From: Phaeoceros laevis
Lineage: Eukaryota; Anthocerotophyta; Anthocerotopsida; Notothyladales
Assembly: GCA_049999765.1 (NCBI GenBank)
Contig: JBNGIQ010009497.1
Span: 195,272-259,271 of the forward strand
Direction: 5' to 3'
DNA: 64,000 nucleotides
A program made the translations under genes and the position numbers. Shown here in pieces: positions 9,840-20,191 of the stretch (positions are counted from its first letter, which is position 1; every line of letters starts with the position of its first letter). Under the pieces are notes generated by a model that did not search any database, had not been told where the DNA came from, and saw only the letters and a list, made by a program, of their open reading frames with translations.

Positions 9840-10840
9840 GGGATTGTAAAAAGGGATCTGCTTGAAGGTGACATAGTACTGGGAACTTTCCTCGGAGATA
9901 TGTATGCAAAATGTGGCCAGTTGGATGATGCACGCAAAGTGTTTGACAGTCTCAGCACAAGAAGTGCGGTAACATGGACTGCCATGATAGATGGGTATGG
10001 TAGAAACAATGAAGGCCACAATGCTACAGCCCATTGAAGAGATGATGGTGGCAGGTATTCAGCCTGCCTGATCACACCACATTTACTTGCCTTCTTGTAG
10101 TATGCAGTAATGCGGGGCTGGTGAGTAAGGGTCGACAGTATTTTGATGCCATGGTGAAACAGCATGGCCTCAAGCCGACAACTGAGCATTATAATTGCAT
10201 GGTAGATATTCTTGGGCGGGCAAGCCATTTAGGCGAGGCGGAGGAGGTGCTGAAAATCAGCTGGGTGCGAAAACGATGCTGTTGGGTTCATGTCAATGCT
10301 GAATGCGTGCAAGAGTCATGGGGATATAGAGCGGGAACACGGTGTTTTGAACGTCTCGTTGAGCTGGATCCTCGGACTGCTCTGCACATGTGCTCATGGC
10401 CAATATATACGCAGATGCAGAGAGGTGGGCGGATGTAGATAGAATCGAAAGGTTGAGAAAGTTGGCAGGAGCTAGCAAGAAACCTGCAGTGGCAGGCGTT
10501 GAAGTGAACAAGCAGGTGCATACATTTGTTGTGGGGTAAGAAAGGGGTGACCTTTCATGCAAGGTTCGGAGTACAAATGAACGTTCGAAGGAGGAAGGGA
10601 ATCATGTACCACACACCAAGCTGGTGTTGAAGCCACTGTCTGAGAAGGAGAAGGGAGATAACAGTGTTGCATGCTGAGAAGCTAGCTTTGGCGTTTGGTC
10701 TCTTTGACCACTCCCAGTGGCTCACCTCTATTGGTAACCAAAAACCGGCAACCGGCAACCGGCAGATGTGTAGGGACTCCACTCTTCCACCGAGATTATG
10801 TCAAGGGTTGAAAAGAGGGACATCGTAAAATTCTCCCTGT
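9840..10840 (+). pseudogene. PPR-DYW pseudogene
   Basis: Reading across frames gives PPR motifs (MYAKCGQLDDARKVFDSL, then SAVTWTAMIDGY), GLKPTTEHYNCMVDILGRA, E-domain text (RCFERLVELDPRTA and WADVDRIERLRKLAGAS), VNKQVHTFVVG, and DYW-domain text (CxEKLALAFGLF near 10675, CHSSTEIMSRVEKRDIVK near 10780). At least five frameshifts and several stops separate these blocks. DYW-type PPR proteins act in organellar C-to-U RNA editing; this copy cannot be translated. The 5' PPR array and the terminal DYW tripeptide are not seen. No introns are needed, consistent with the intron-poor PPR family. Confidence 0.85.
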
Positions 10841-11032
10841 CTCTGAGCCCTTTGAAAACCATGAATGTCAACCTCAGGACAGCCTCAAACGTTGAACACT
10901 TGCGGCTAAATAAGTCAACACGACGACATGTGTACAATGTACTCCTTCCTCATGGTGTGGAGAAAAATATAAGAATAATTTTTTTATCTTTCCCCTAAGG
11001 AGGTACATGTTCAATTACACCTTGTGCCTTCT

Positions 11033-11741
11033 TCAGTCGTAGTAAAGCATTGGCTTGTACAACCTTGGCAACTTTTGCCTTAGCTCTAGCTTTAGAGTCC
11101 CCTTCGCACGGACAAGATTTTGGATTGTTTTGTGCGCACAAAGGTATTCAATTTGGACCCTTTGGGCACGGGCTCCATTTTGCCATTTTGCCATTTTGTC
11201 AGCCACTTTTTCAGCTGCAATTTTTTTCCTTCCACGCAGTGTCGGACCATGTTGTGCCTCAACAATTTGAGCGGTGGATTTCATCACTTCAACGTGTCTT
11301 CTCTTTTGGACAATCTCCGCTTGTTTTTCCCGCAACTTTTGGCCCGAGCGCTCCATCTTTACCCGCATCTCCTCAGACCTCATGGCACTTAAGTTTTTCA
11401 CGGCTTGATGCCGCCGTCACCTTAATTTGTTTCACTCTTTGTGCTTGGATAGGTGTGCTTGTGAAGGGCACATCCTTCCTTATATCAATAGGATTTTTTG
11501 CAGGGCAATCCGTATTGGATTGTGGTGCTACCATGTCATCCAACTTTCTTTTCAAGCCTACTCTTGTGAGAGTCTTCTTAGTATTCTTGCCAGCAGCGGA
11601 TTGCCAGCAGCGGATTGCGGAGGCTCCTCTGCCTGCTTCATGCTTTGAAGCATGCAAGTTTATTGAAGTATTTGTGACTTCTTGAGGAGCCGGTCCTCCT
11701 CTCGCACCAACAAAGGCTCCACGGTTTCTTGCGCACCGCAA
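11033..11741 (-). CDS. unrecognised basic, helix-rich protein, possibly broken
   Basis: Two long minus-strand frames overlap at 11373-11401. The upstream one (11741-11373, 122 aa) contains VGLKRKLDDMVAP and KVTAASSREKLKCHEV. The downstream one (11401-11033, 122 aa) contains RSEEMRVKMERSGQKLREKQ and AAEKVADKMAKWQNGARAQR. Both are rich in K/R/E and Q, so a one-base frameshift near 11390 could join them into one protein of about 235 aa. I considered remorin- and TPX2-like families, but no diagnostic motif is present. Confidence 0.35.
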
Positions 11742-11744
11742 CTC

Positions 11745-12384
11745 AACATTCTCTACCCTCCCACACCTCCCGTTTCCTCACTAGTACTACAAATATAATC
11801 TGGAACTATCTCCAAACAAGAGAAGTTAGATAATTGAGTCTTGAAATCAGCTCCTCAAAAGACATGCAGAGCGCCAAAGCAGCCTTTAAAAGCGTTAGAA
11901 GCCAACAACGCAATGCACAACCTACTTGCAAGGAGTGAAAGAGTACCCTTGCAAAATAAAACAGCGACCCGGAGTGCCAAACTTCACAACCATTGGTGAC
12001 ACACTTTCCAACTAAGCTTCTAGGGTCGTGACTCGGGCCAACGGCCGAGCCACTTCCCCGCCATGCAGAAATAGAAACTGCCCGTAGACTAGAAATACAA
12101 ACTGGAAATAACTAGAAATACTAGAGCGGCCCACGCGCCTCGGGAGTCAGGGTTGTCTGTGCTGGCAGGACGGGTGACTTTGGAGTGGGACCGTCCGACC
12201 GTGGGCTGGGGTGTTAGAGTGGGACCGTGAGGTTAGAGTGGGACCGTGAGGTGGCTCCCAGCCTATACCGAAGAGCCCGGCGGGGCCGCTTTGCCTCGTA
12301 AGAGAGCCTTGGAAGAAAAATGCTATTACTATTATTATTAATTACTAACACATCCTCCAGAGTCCAGAACGACGACAAACTGAG
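11745..12384. other. intergenic, no gene seen
   Basis: No supported frame. A 19-bp unit GTTAGAGTGGGACCGTGAG occurs twice in tandem near 12212-12250, preceded by related words. Confidence 0.5.
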
Positions 12385-12470
12385 GGTAGTAGTAGTAGGA
12401 AGATTATGGTGTTTTAGCCAACTCCACATGGGAATTGAACACCCCATCAGGTTTTTCGACCGGGGACAGG
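12385..12470 (-). mobile_element. SINE-like element, TAG-tail family copy 4
   Basis: On the minus strand: GGGGTGTTCAATTCCCATGT (good B-box core GTTCAATTCC), then GGAGTTGGCTAAAACACCAT and a (CTA)4 tail. It is very close to the plus-strand copy at 33.48-33.57 kb, which has CGGAGTCGGCTAAACACCAT and a (TAC)n tail. Confidence 0.7.
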
Positions 12471-13130
12471 CAGGAGTGGATGACAGATGGTGGCAGTCAG
12501 AGCCATGGCTTTACAAGTTGCTACTATGGTATGGTTTTCAGGGAGAATGCCTCCAGATATCTATGTCTAGCAGGGCAAGGCCCAGGGCAGGAGTCGCCCT
12601 TTCTCCTGAGCCACCACCACCCACAATAGATGGTTATTCTGGGGGATGGCTATCTAACCCTAACCCCCTCCCTAAGGAACGGGGAATGGAGGGGACGATG
12701 GCTGGGTTTTGCCCCAGCCATCGTCGTCCCGTCCTCATCAACCAGTCTATCGCAGCTAGGGAAATCAGAGATAGAGTTAGAGCAAAAGGCAGCATCATTC
12801 CAGTTTCCGGGCAGTTGTGTCTTCAAACCAGAGAGGTGGAGTTGGCCAGGGAGGCGGTGATAAGAAACCAAAAATTGATTAGTCGCACAGGATCAGCAGC
12901 GAGGCAGATGCAACAGCACGCCGAATAGCAGGGTTCACAAACAGCCCGGTACGAGGGCAAGCCAGGCGCTTTCTATGAAGTGCGCGCTTCTGCAAGGCAA
13001 CCATTCACCACTGCTGGGCCTCAAGAAAATTGAAACTCACTCACATCCGGCAGCAGCCGATCCCAAGAGACCCTACCGCTGGCGCTGATGATGAAAAGTG
13101 AACCAAAATGTACTGCTAGTTCAGGACTGC
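12471..13130. other. open but unassigned sequence
   Basis: A plus-strand frame stays open from 12320 to 12928, but it runs through SINE copy 4 and its translation resembles no family I know. I treat it as non-coding. Confidence 0.4.
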
Positions 13131-13250
13131 GGCTACGAGAGGAGTATAGGGGCGCTCATATATAGGAGTATAGGAGGTGGATTCGAATACCCATCGTTCA
13201 GGTTTCTCGGTGCTCTTGCCCTTTCTTAACGGGCCCATACACTTAAAACT
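13131..13250 (-). mobile_element. tRNA-like SINE
   Basis: The minus strand reads GATGGGTATTCGAATCCACC, a strong B-box (TTCGAATCC), preceded about 30-40 nt upstream by an A-box-like stretch (GTTAAGAAAGGGC) and followed by CCTATACTCC repeats. No cloverleaf forms. Confidence 0.5.
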
Positions 13251-14479
13251 GGAATGGAATGGTTCAGAGTAAGAGAAGCACTCCCGTCCGCTCCATGGAC
13301 ACTTCAAGACCACTTACAACGTCATTTTGCCAATGTTACACTCCATTCTTACTTTCCTGCCAGACATGTTTCTTACCTCTGTCCATTACTCGGCAATGGA
13401 TTCATGTCTGGTTTGGCCGCCTACCGTGTTTCACTGCACTACAGGCTAGTAAGAATGCCAGTGGTCAGCTTCTCCCCCGGGTCCACAACCAGCTGGCTCA
13501 CACTTCGAATTCACCTACAGAGTCATTGTGGCCTTTGTGAGGAAAGCATAGCCACCAGTTCACTTTTTACTATGTGATTACAACTCATATCATTTGTTCA
13601 GTACTACCTGATCCGTTTTCTTTGGTTAGGAGGCCGAGTTCTGCTACTAGTCTTTGCATATACGAGTTGCTCTACGAAAGCGTACTTATAAGCTCAGCCT
13701 GTTTGGTGGTGCCCTTGAATGTGGTACACTTCCCCATGTTTACTCACAGGTTTCAGTTTGGGAACCAACAGATTTGAAACCAACCTCTTGTGGGATCTCG
13801 AATGCTTTCAAATTTGGCAATGGGCGAGGTCCGTCCACCTGCCTACAGGTAGATATGACACATGACAGCAGGTGAGCTTTCACTGGCAAGCATGTCAACG
13901 GAGTGAACTAAAGCAAAGTAGTCCTTGGAAGTGTTCTGTAGATATGCTTACCAGAGGCCCACCTATAGATACACTAAGGACCACACGATGTCCAGCCAAT
14001 GACCAAAATGAGGTTATGTAACGAAGTGACCACTTATATCCTTGAGTGCTCAATGTCCTCTCTACTTCCATGCGCAGCTTATCTTCTCTTGCACACATGT
14101 AGAGGGGGTGAAAAGCAGTTGCACACATACCCCGCACAGCAATTGCAAACAGATTTGAACAAATCAATTGTCTCTGATGCTTTGGCGAGACCAGTTACTT
14201 CAGTTACTATCAACTGCAGAAAGCCAGCATGTTCAGACGACCCGCTGCTAATTGGTGGCATCAAGCGAATGTTGTATCACCAAATCATCCACCTGGGAGG
14301 CTTCAAATGCTCTGGCTACAACGAGGGAGCTAGGGAGCTCACGAGATGAACCAGTAACCAGGCAGACGCCTAATTAATGCAAAGAGCTTGTGGCGTGCCT
14401 GTGTGACGCGCCAGTGTCAACAACTACATCCACCTGCCTGCTCAAAATGGAGACTTGCAACAGACACTCAAATGAACCT
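13251..14479. other. intergenic, no gene recognised
   Basis: Short frames occur on both strands (for example 13254-13577 plus) without recognisable motifs, splice-phase support or similarity to other parts of the window. It lies downstream of the gag relic, where pol and a 3' LTR would be expected, but no reverse transcriptase, RNase H or integrase signature is seen. Confidence 0.5.
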
Positions 14480-16422
14480 TCAGCCTCGCTTGGAGGTGAG
14501 GAAGCAGCAGCAGCCACCACACGAGCCTTGTCCATGTCGTGCTTTACCGAGTGAACGTGCTTGTTCCAAACCTTGGCTGAAAGCTTGACTTCCTTCTGTG
14601 TCAGCCAAAATATCGCTAACCTTCGTGCTTAACCCCGCTTCTCGCCGAGCACGGATCAGATTTAAGATTACAGCTTGAGGAGATATCTGATCAGCATTCT
14701 CAGTAGTCAACATGGAGGAGTTAGGCAATTCAGACTCCGCATCAATGCGAGACTCGTGGCCAAATGCCTGAATTCGCTCCAGCTGCAGTTTGACGATCAT
14801 TTGGTGTTGTGAGGCAATCTCCGTCTTCAGCTCTAACAACTGTACATGTTTTTGCAAACTTTCTTCCAACATTTTTTGAAACTCCAGCGCAGAAGGAGCC
14901 TGACCATCTGTAACTCTTTTTTTCTCATTCACCTCTGCTGTGGCCATGTTGACACATACTGCAGGAGTGGACTTGCACAACTTATCTCTTCGACCAGCTA
15001 ATTCGTGATGAGAGGCTGCTGACTCAAGACCCTCCAACGTCGGAGGTAGAAGATTTGCCATGTTTTCCACTTTGCTTCGGACCTGAGCGTTGTACAACCC
15101 CTTCAAAAATCGAGTCCTCACATTGCTTCGTTTACGTTAACCCTCAAGCGACCGGCCATCTTTCGCAGATCGTCCGCATAAGCCTCCACAGATTCCTCAG
15201 CTGTTTGCACACGAGCCTCGAATTGCTCCCAAAGGGCCTGCTCATCGTGCAAGACAAACTTGTGTCCAAACATACACCAGAACAACTGCCAGCCAGCATC
15301 TGCTCCCTGCGGGTTCTGATCAAACAGGTGCTCTCTATTTTGATACCAAGTAGCAGCAGTGGAAGTCAATTTCGCTTGAGCATAATCCAAAGCTTCTTCA
15401 GCATTCCAACCATTTACTCGAATTGCGAGCGACAAAGCTCGCATCCACTGCTCCGCCTCTTCAGGGCACGGGAAACCCTTCCCTCCATTAAACTCCGGCA
15501 ACTTCATGAGCTCCTTCCTCGTGAACCGCACTGACTAAGGCATGTGGTGAAAATTTCCCGGTCCTGTATACCCCCCTCCTGGCATGATAGGGATACTCTG
15601 ATGCTGAGTAGGATGTGAACCAACCGTACTAGGACCCCCTGCTCCACCGGGCTGCTGTCCATTCGACTGAGAAGAGAACGCGAACTGAGGATTTGGCACA
15701 GGTTGTTTGAAACTAGGACAAGGAATACCCTTGAGTGCCGGCGACATAGAGTCTGAGACGAGGACCCGTGCAACGGACGGCACCGTGCCCCCCAGGCCTG
15801 CTGCCGCCAACATCGTTTGCAGTTTACTTGTCTCTCCTGATCTCATGCTGTCCTTCAAGAGATCCACAATTGTTTGCACCCTTGCAATTGCGTCTGCGAT
15901 ATCACGCTCCATAGCCTGCCGCGACATTTGAGCTCCAACAGATAGTTTATAATGTCCCGACTCTTCGTCTGGCAGAGATGCCTTGAATTCTGAACCCTTG
16001 CCTGGTACGACTGGCTCCGTACGACCTCCCTTCCCTTGCTCTGAGGCCAAGCTGGCCTTTACTGCTTCAGGACTCCCTGCCAGTGCTTACATTTGCAAAT
16101 CTATGAGCTTTTGCACCCCTGGCAAAGACATCACACGGGCACATGCTTCTGCGCGCAACGCTTCTAGTGCCTCCCGTCCCAGATCTACATTCATACCATG
16201 AAAATGTGACTGATCTGGAACCGTCACCTCAGGTGGAACGTCCATAGAAAAATCTGAACTTCCTCTACCACCGTTCAGCTCTTCCTCCTCCTCGGATTCC
16301 TGAGAAAATCCCGGAAAATTCACGGGGCTCACTTCCCCGATTTCCTTCGCTGAGTTCCTTCTTCTCCACAAACTGTCCAGCCACCGCACAGCCGCCGACA
16401 TGATACCAGATTTTACGGCCAT
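14480..16422 (-). pseudogene. Ty3/gypsy-type gag, degenerate
   Basis: One minus-strand frame runs from about 16422 to 15118 with only two stops (TAA at 16087-16089, TAG at 15535-15537), then shifts by one base near 15120 and continues to 14480. The middle carries the retrotransposon gag core: ATWYQNREHLF, GWQLFWCMFGHKFVLHDEQ, WEQFEARVQTAEESVEAYAD, then VRTRFLKGLYNAQVRSKVEN. The N-terminal part has an acidic stretch (QESEEEEELNGG) and a P/G/Q-rich region. No zinc knuckle, protease or polymerase follows. The start is probably the ATG of MSAAVRWLDS just after the putative primer-binding site. An intact gag would package the element RNA; this one is broken. Confidence 0.8.
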
Positions 16423-16730
16423 GCGAAAACCTCACACCTAATCACATCTTGTTGCCGACCTCTACAACAATATGAAAGTGAAGCGCTTATCAACAAAGAC
16501 AGGGATTCGGCCCTCAGCCCCCGGCGTACCAGATTGTGATTGCCTGAAGTCTCGTCCAACGTAGAAGCTAGCGATTGCAACCCCCACCGTACCAGACTGA
16601 TGACTTCCTCAGACCAAGCTTCCGTGCACAACGAAAATGCGACAAGCTCTAGAGAGCCAAAACTTACGAAATCCGAGTCATACACATCGAGCATTCCCGC
16701 CACTCGGCCAGGAAGACACTAGAGTCCTAA
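14480..16730 (-). mobile_element. gag-only LTR-retrotransposon relic
   Basis: Upstream of gag on the minus strand is TGGTATCATGTC (plus 16398-16409), whose first eight bases match the initiator-tRNA-Met primer-binding site used by many plant LTR elements. The roughly 300 bp before it (16412-16730) would be the 5' LTR. It begins near TGTCTTCCTGGCCGAG. No matching second LTR was seen at the 3' side, so the element is truncated or belongs to the gag-only non-autonomous type. Confidence 0.5.
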
Positions 16731-16810
16731 TCACGGCGTGACCCTCTTCGTCTGGTCCCATGCGCCCAGCCCAACCCTTCATCAGATATCCATATGTTCA
16801 AGTTCCATGC

Positions 16811-16941
16811 ATGCCCCAGCCCGCGATTCTTAACCATGCCCCAGCCCGCGATTCTTAACCATGCCCCAGCCCGCGATTCTTTACCATGCCCCAGCCCGCG
16901 ATTCTTTACCATGCCCCAGCCCGCGATTCTTAACCATGCCC
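16811..16941. repeat. 25-bp minisatellite, five copies plus a partial
   Basis: ATGCCCCAGCCCGCGATTCT followed by TAACC or TTACC, repeated at 16811, 16836, 16861, 16886 and 16911, with a partial at 16936-16941. Units differ only at one position (A/T), so the array is recent. Confidence 0.97.
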
Positions 16942-16974
16942 TAAATTCATGTTAAATGAAGAATACCAGTCTGC

Positions 16975-17170
16975 TATTCCATTCTCACGTACTTACAGGT
17001 ACTAGATTCTTCCATTCTCACGTACTTACAGGTACTAGATTCTTCATTTCTACTCGTGTAACCTCCTTGGTTTCTACTCGTGTAACCTCCTTGGTTTAGG
17101 CAGGTACTAGATTCTTCATTTCTACTCGTGTAACCTCCTTGGTTTCTACTCGTGTAACCTCCTTGGTTTA
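16975..17170. repeat. compound VNTR next to a PPR remnant
   Basis: Two 33-bp units (TTCTCACGTACTTACAGGTA then CTAGATTCTTC) are followed by doublets of a 23-bp unit (TTTCTACTCGTGTAACCTCC plus TTGG), with AGGTACTAGATTCTTCA between doublets. The last unit runs straight into PPR-derived sequence at 17165. Confidence 0.95.
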
Positions 17171-17390
17171 GGCTTGTACAAGTGCTGATCCTGTACAACA
17201 GGGCAGGCAGCTGCATCCACATATCGTCGAAAGAGGACTACTTGAGGATGACATAGTACTGGCAACTGTGTCGTAAATATGTAAGCAAACTGTGGCCAGA
17301 TGGAAGATGCACGCAAAGTGTTTTGACAGTCTGCCCACAAGGGATGCGGTAACATGGAATGCCGTGATAGATGGGTACATATGCTGAGCT
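17160..17390 (+). pseudogene. PPR gene fragment
   Basis: Translation gives ACTSADPVQQGRQLHPHIVE, then GLLEDDIVLAT, and after shifts CFDSLPTRDAVTWNAVIDGY. It parallels 9860-10010 in the larger PPR pseudogene (DDARKVFDSLSTRSAVTW), so the two are paralogous relics. It has a stop, frameshifts and no continuation after about 17390. Confidence 0.8.
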
Positions 17391-18158
17391 TTGTCATAGT
17401 GTTCCTAGGAACTGTCGCATCGCCAGCCTGTAGCTGTAGACGCGCTTCTCTGCAATCTGGAAACCATATACGAGAGCCAAGGGTCTGTTTCAGTCTTCAG
17501 TCTGTTTGCGAATAAAACCTACGGTAACGGCCGACGACGAATTGTTTCGGGTCTGATTCTCCAGTGAATCGCGATATTGGCTCATAAATTGGCTGAAGAA
17601 CGCTCCACTCAACGACATTGTCTGCCCCATAACAATCTAGGAGAATCGTCGAGATCATATCGTAACCAGGTTCAACTTGATAATGTCCTTCAGTGCTGGG
17701 ATAACTTCGGTTTGTGCTCGAAGATGCCAATCATTGCAACTCAAGTGATTCAAAGCAGGGCAATCCCAATGCAGTGACCCCGGATGGAGCTTGCTCTGTA
17801 TGGCCAGCTGAACGGAGCGCACCCTCTCTTCCCCGCTGCAAGATTAAACTCCAAACCAAGCCCTAGAGCTCCAGACGCTGGAGACGCCATGAGCACAAGC
17901 ACACAAGAGATTTGCTAAACGAATCAGCCTCTGTCCTGCGTAGTAGCAACACAGCAAATAGCGACCAGACACAACAGGCATCAGCCTGCACACCGCGGAT
18001 GATGATACAAGGATGCCACACTTGAGGACAGAGACGGACTCCGAGACTGGAGCCTCCTGTGTGGTCTGAAGTTATGAACCTTAAACCGAGGACGGAGCCC
18101 TAGCTCCTTCAGAACAATCGGCTCTCTTTGTCACCACGGTGCGAACTACAGGAAATCC
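17391..18158. other. intergenic region upstream of COX6A
   Basis: A minus-strand frame at 17497-17730 (77 aa, containing GYDMISTILLDCYGADNVVE) is open but unrecognised. The last few hundred bases should contain the COX6A promoter. No convincing TATA box was picked out. Confidence 0.4.
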
Positions 18159-19373
18159 ATGGCAAGCGCGTTGAGGCAGCGGCTGGGGCGGCTGCTACCG
18201 ACGGTGGGATCTGCGTACGCTCGCAGAGTTGCTGCCATTCCTTCACGCGGATTTGCTCATTCCGCACACAACGATTACGGTATGTCGAACTCTCGAAACT
18301 TGATTTTTTCGCACAAATCTGTGAGTGTCTCCTTTGTGTGGGAGGATTGCCCATGCTCTGTGCAAAATGGCCTGGGTGGTAGAGGAGCTGGTTGCATCTT
18401 ACGCAGCATAACCCTCAGCCCTTGTTTTTACTGGCACCTTCGTACTTGTGCATTCCATTTGTTTGGTCTATGATGAATTCAGATCCGGGTCGGTGGTACA
18501 GGGTTTATGATTTGTTGTCCGACAATTCTTCTGGATGTCGCGATTGTAACACAGTTCCCAAGCCCCTCAGATTGTTTGGGGAATACTGCCTCATCCATGT
18601 AATATCATCACAAAGTTGCTAAGATATTTTTGAAGTTTGAAGATATTGCAAGCCTCTGTTCTGAGTCTCCAGGCGCTCGAAGCAGCAGTTTAGAGTTAGT
18701 GAGGGGACCAGTTTACAAGTGAGGCAAATGTTGGTCAAGAGTTTGTGGCATGAGCAGATGGATTGCTATTTCACACGGCTGTATTTCCTACTGGAAGACT
18801 GATTTTGCTTTGCTTATTTCCTGATGTCTTCCTTGCTTTTGATGAACATTTGCAGATGAAGCCATGAAATGGAAACACATAACGGCTATTGGTTTTGTCT
18901 CCGTCCTTGCCTTTGGCATCTACACATTCTCTGGAGAGGGACATGAATCTCATGGAGAACGACCGGTACTGAATCTAGCTCCCTGACAAGCCATTGCTGG
19001 TTCTCATTTGACAGCATCACTGGCACATGGGACTACCTGATGCCTGGCCTTTACCCATCTGCACCCAGTTTTGTCTCAAGTTCGTGTGTTCTAATTTAGA
19101 CTTTTGCTCAAACCTTGGCTGTGTGTTCAGGGATATTCCTATCTCCATATCCGCAACAAGGAATTTCCCTGGGGTATGCCTTCGCCCTCTTTCGTACTGT
19201 GTATATAGGCTTATGCGCTCCTGTGTTAATCTAATTTCATTGTAGGATGGCCTTTACTCATCTGCAAAGTTCACACATTACCGGTCGTGGGATAGGATGA
19301 GTATTGACTCTGATGGCCTGCGTGAAATTGTGCAGGCCCCGATGGCTTGTTTGAATGGCACCACCATGATTAG
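18159..19373 (+). CDS. COX6A: cytochrome c oxidase subunit 6a, mitochondrial
   Basis: Four exons (18159-18279, 18856-18965, 19131-19173, 19336-19373) join in phase to 103 codons plus stop, close to the usual length of plant COX6a. Residues 1 to about 38 are an Arg/Ser/Ala-rich mitochondrial presequence (MASALRQRLGRLLPTVGSAY). Exon 2 encodes the single membrane span after WKHIT (TAIGFVSVLAFGIYTF). Exons 3-4 encode the family signature SYLHIRNKEFPWG and the C-terminus GPDGLFEWHHHD. The protein is a small nuclear-encoded subunit of respiratory complex IV, with the span in the inner membrane and the C-terminal domain in the intermembrane space. Intron 1 is 576 bp. The ATG is the first in frame and gives the expected targeting peptide. 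Confidence 0.95.
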
Positions 19374-20191
19374 TGAACGGAACTGCTTTAGAGTAGTCTG
19401 TATTGGTGATGGCAGCAGTCTCTGGTGTCTGCAAGCAAGTTCATTTGTTCAGCTGAATAAGAAGGGTGTGGTCTGAAGATTTCGATGGTTGGTTTCCATG
19501 ATGTGGGGGTTTGTTATCGCTCTCGGACTCTGGAGAAACGAAGTAAACCAGGATAGCACATCTACGCTCTGGCTGAGAACTAGTCAGTCTGTGGTGAAAG
19601 CTAAGCACTTGGCAAATCGTACTTACCCCATCAATCGCAAGGATGCCAATTGTAGCATCCAAGGCTTCCAAGCCATCTTTGTTTGGCATGTCCTGAATCC
19701 GATGAGGACGGCTCACGTTTCACTCTGCCTCGTCGCCGAGGAAGCAAGTCCGATGCCGATGGCCGAAGGAAACAGGCGTACTGAACGTCTGCTACTTCCC
19801 ACTGTCGAAAGCGCCTGAAAATTGAGTTCGACGAACCATGCGGCCCGTTCCGCATGCTCGAAGGTTTGCTCTCCCCCACATGTCCCTCATGCGGCCCTGT
19901 GCCCATCTCGCCCTGTGCCCATCTCGCCCCGTGCACGCAGAGCAATTAGCGACGGAGGACGCTTTGGAGTGATAATCGACAAAGTTGTCAAATAGAACGA
20001 GGAGATGCGTTTCGGGGCTGTTGCCATCAGCAATCCCTTGCCGTCTTGCAGAGCAATCAATCCCTCTCTGTAGGAGGAGACGGGATATATAGCTCGAGCT
20101 CTCCGATTCAGCTGAACTCATCTTTTGGTTGGCACACAACCTACTGCTTAGCGCGAAACAAATTCCGTGCAGCGTATTGGAGCACCCGCTG
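19374..20191. other. intergenic between COX6A and the aldo-keto reductase
   Basis: It contains the COX6A 3' end and the aldo-keto reductase promoter. Minus-strand open frames (19631-20139) have no recognised domain and no in-phase partner. A short CCCTGTGCCCATCTCG word is repeated near 19900-19930. Confidence 0.45.

Noticed and set aside
11050-11685. 211-aa plus-strand open frame
   Set aside because: It is Phe/Cys/Leu-rich in the way expected for the antisense of a Lys/Glu-rich frame, so it is a shadow of the minus-strand frames.
12320-12928. 202-aa plus-strand open frame
   Set aside because: It overlaps a SINE copy, starts at a non-canonical codon and has no recognisable composition or motif.
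16800-17170. Possible CRISPR-like array (regular repeats)
   Set aside because: Repeats are directly adjacent with no unique spacers and lie in a plant nuclear context, so they are minisatellites.
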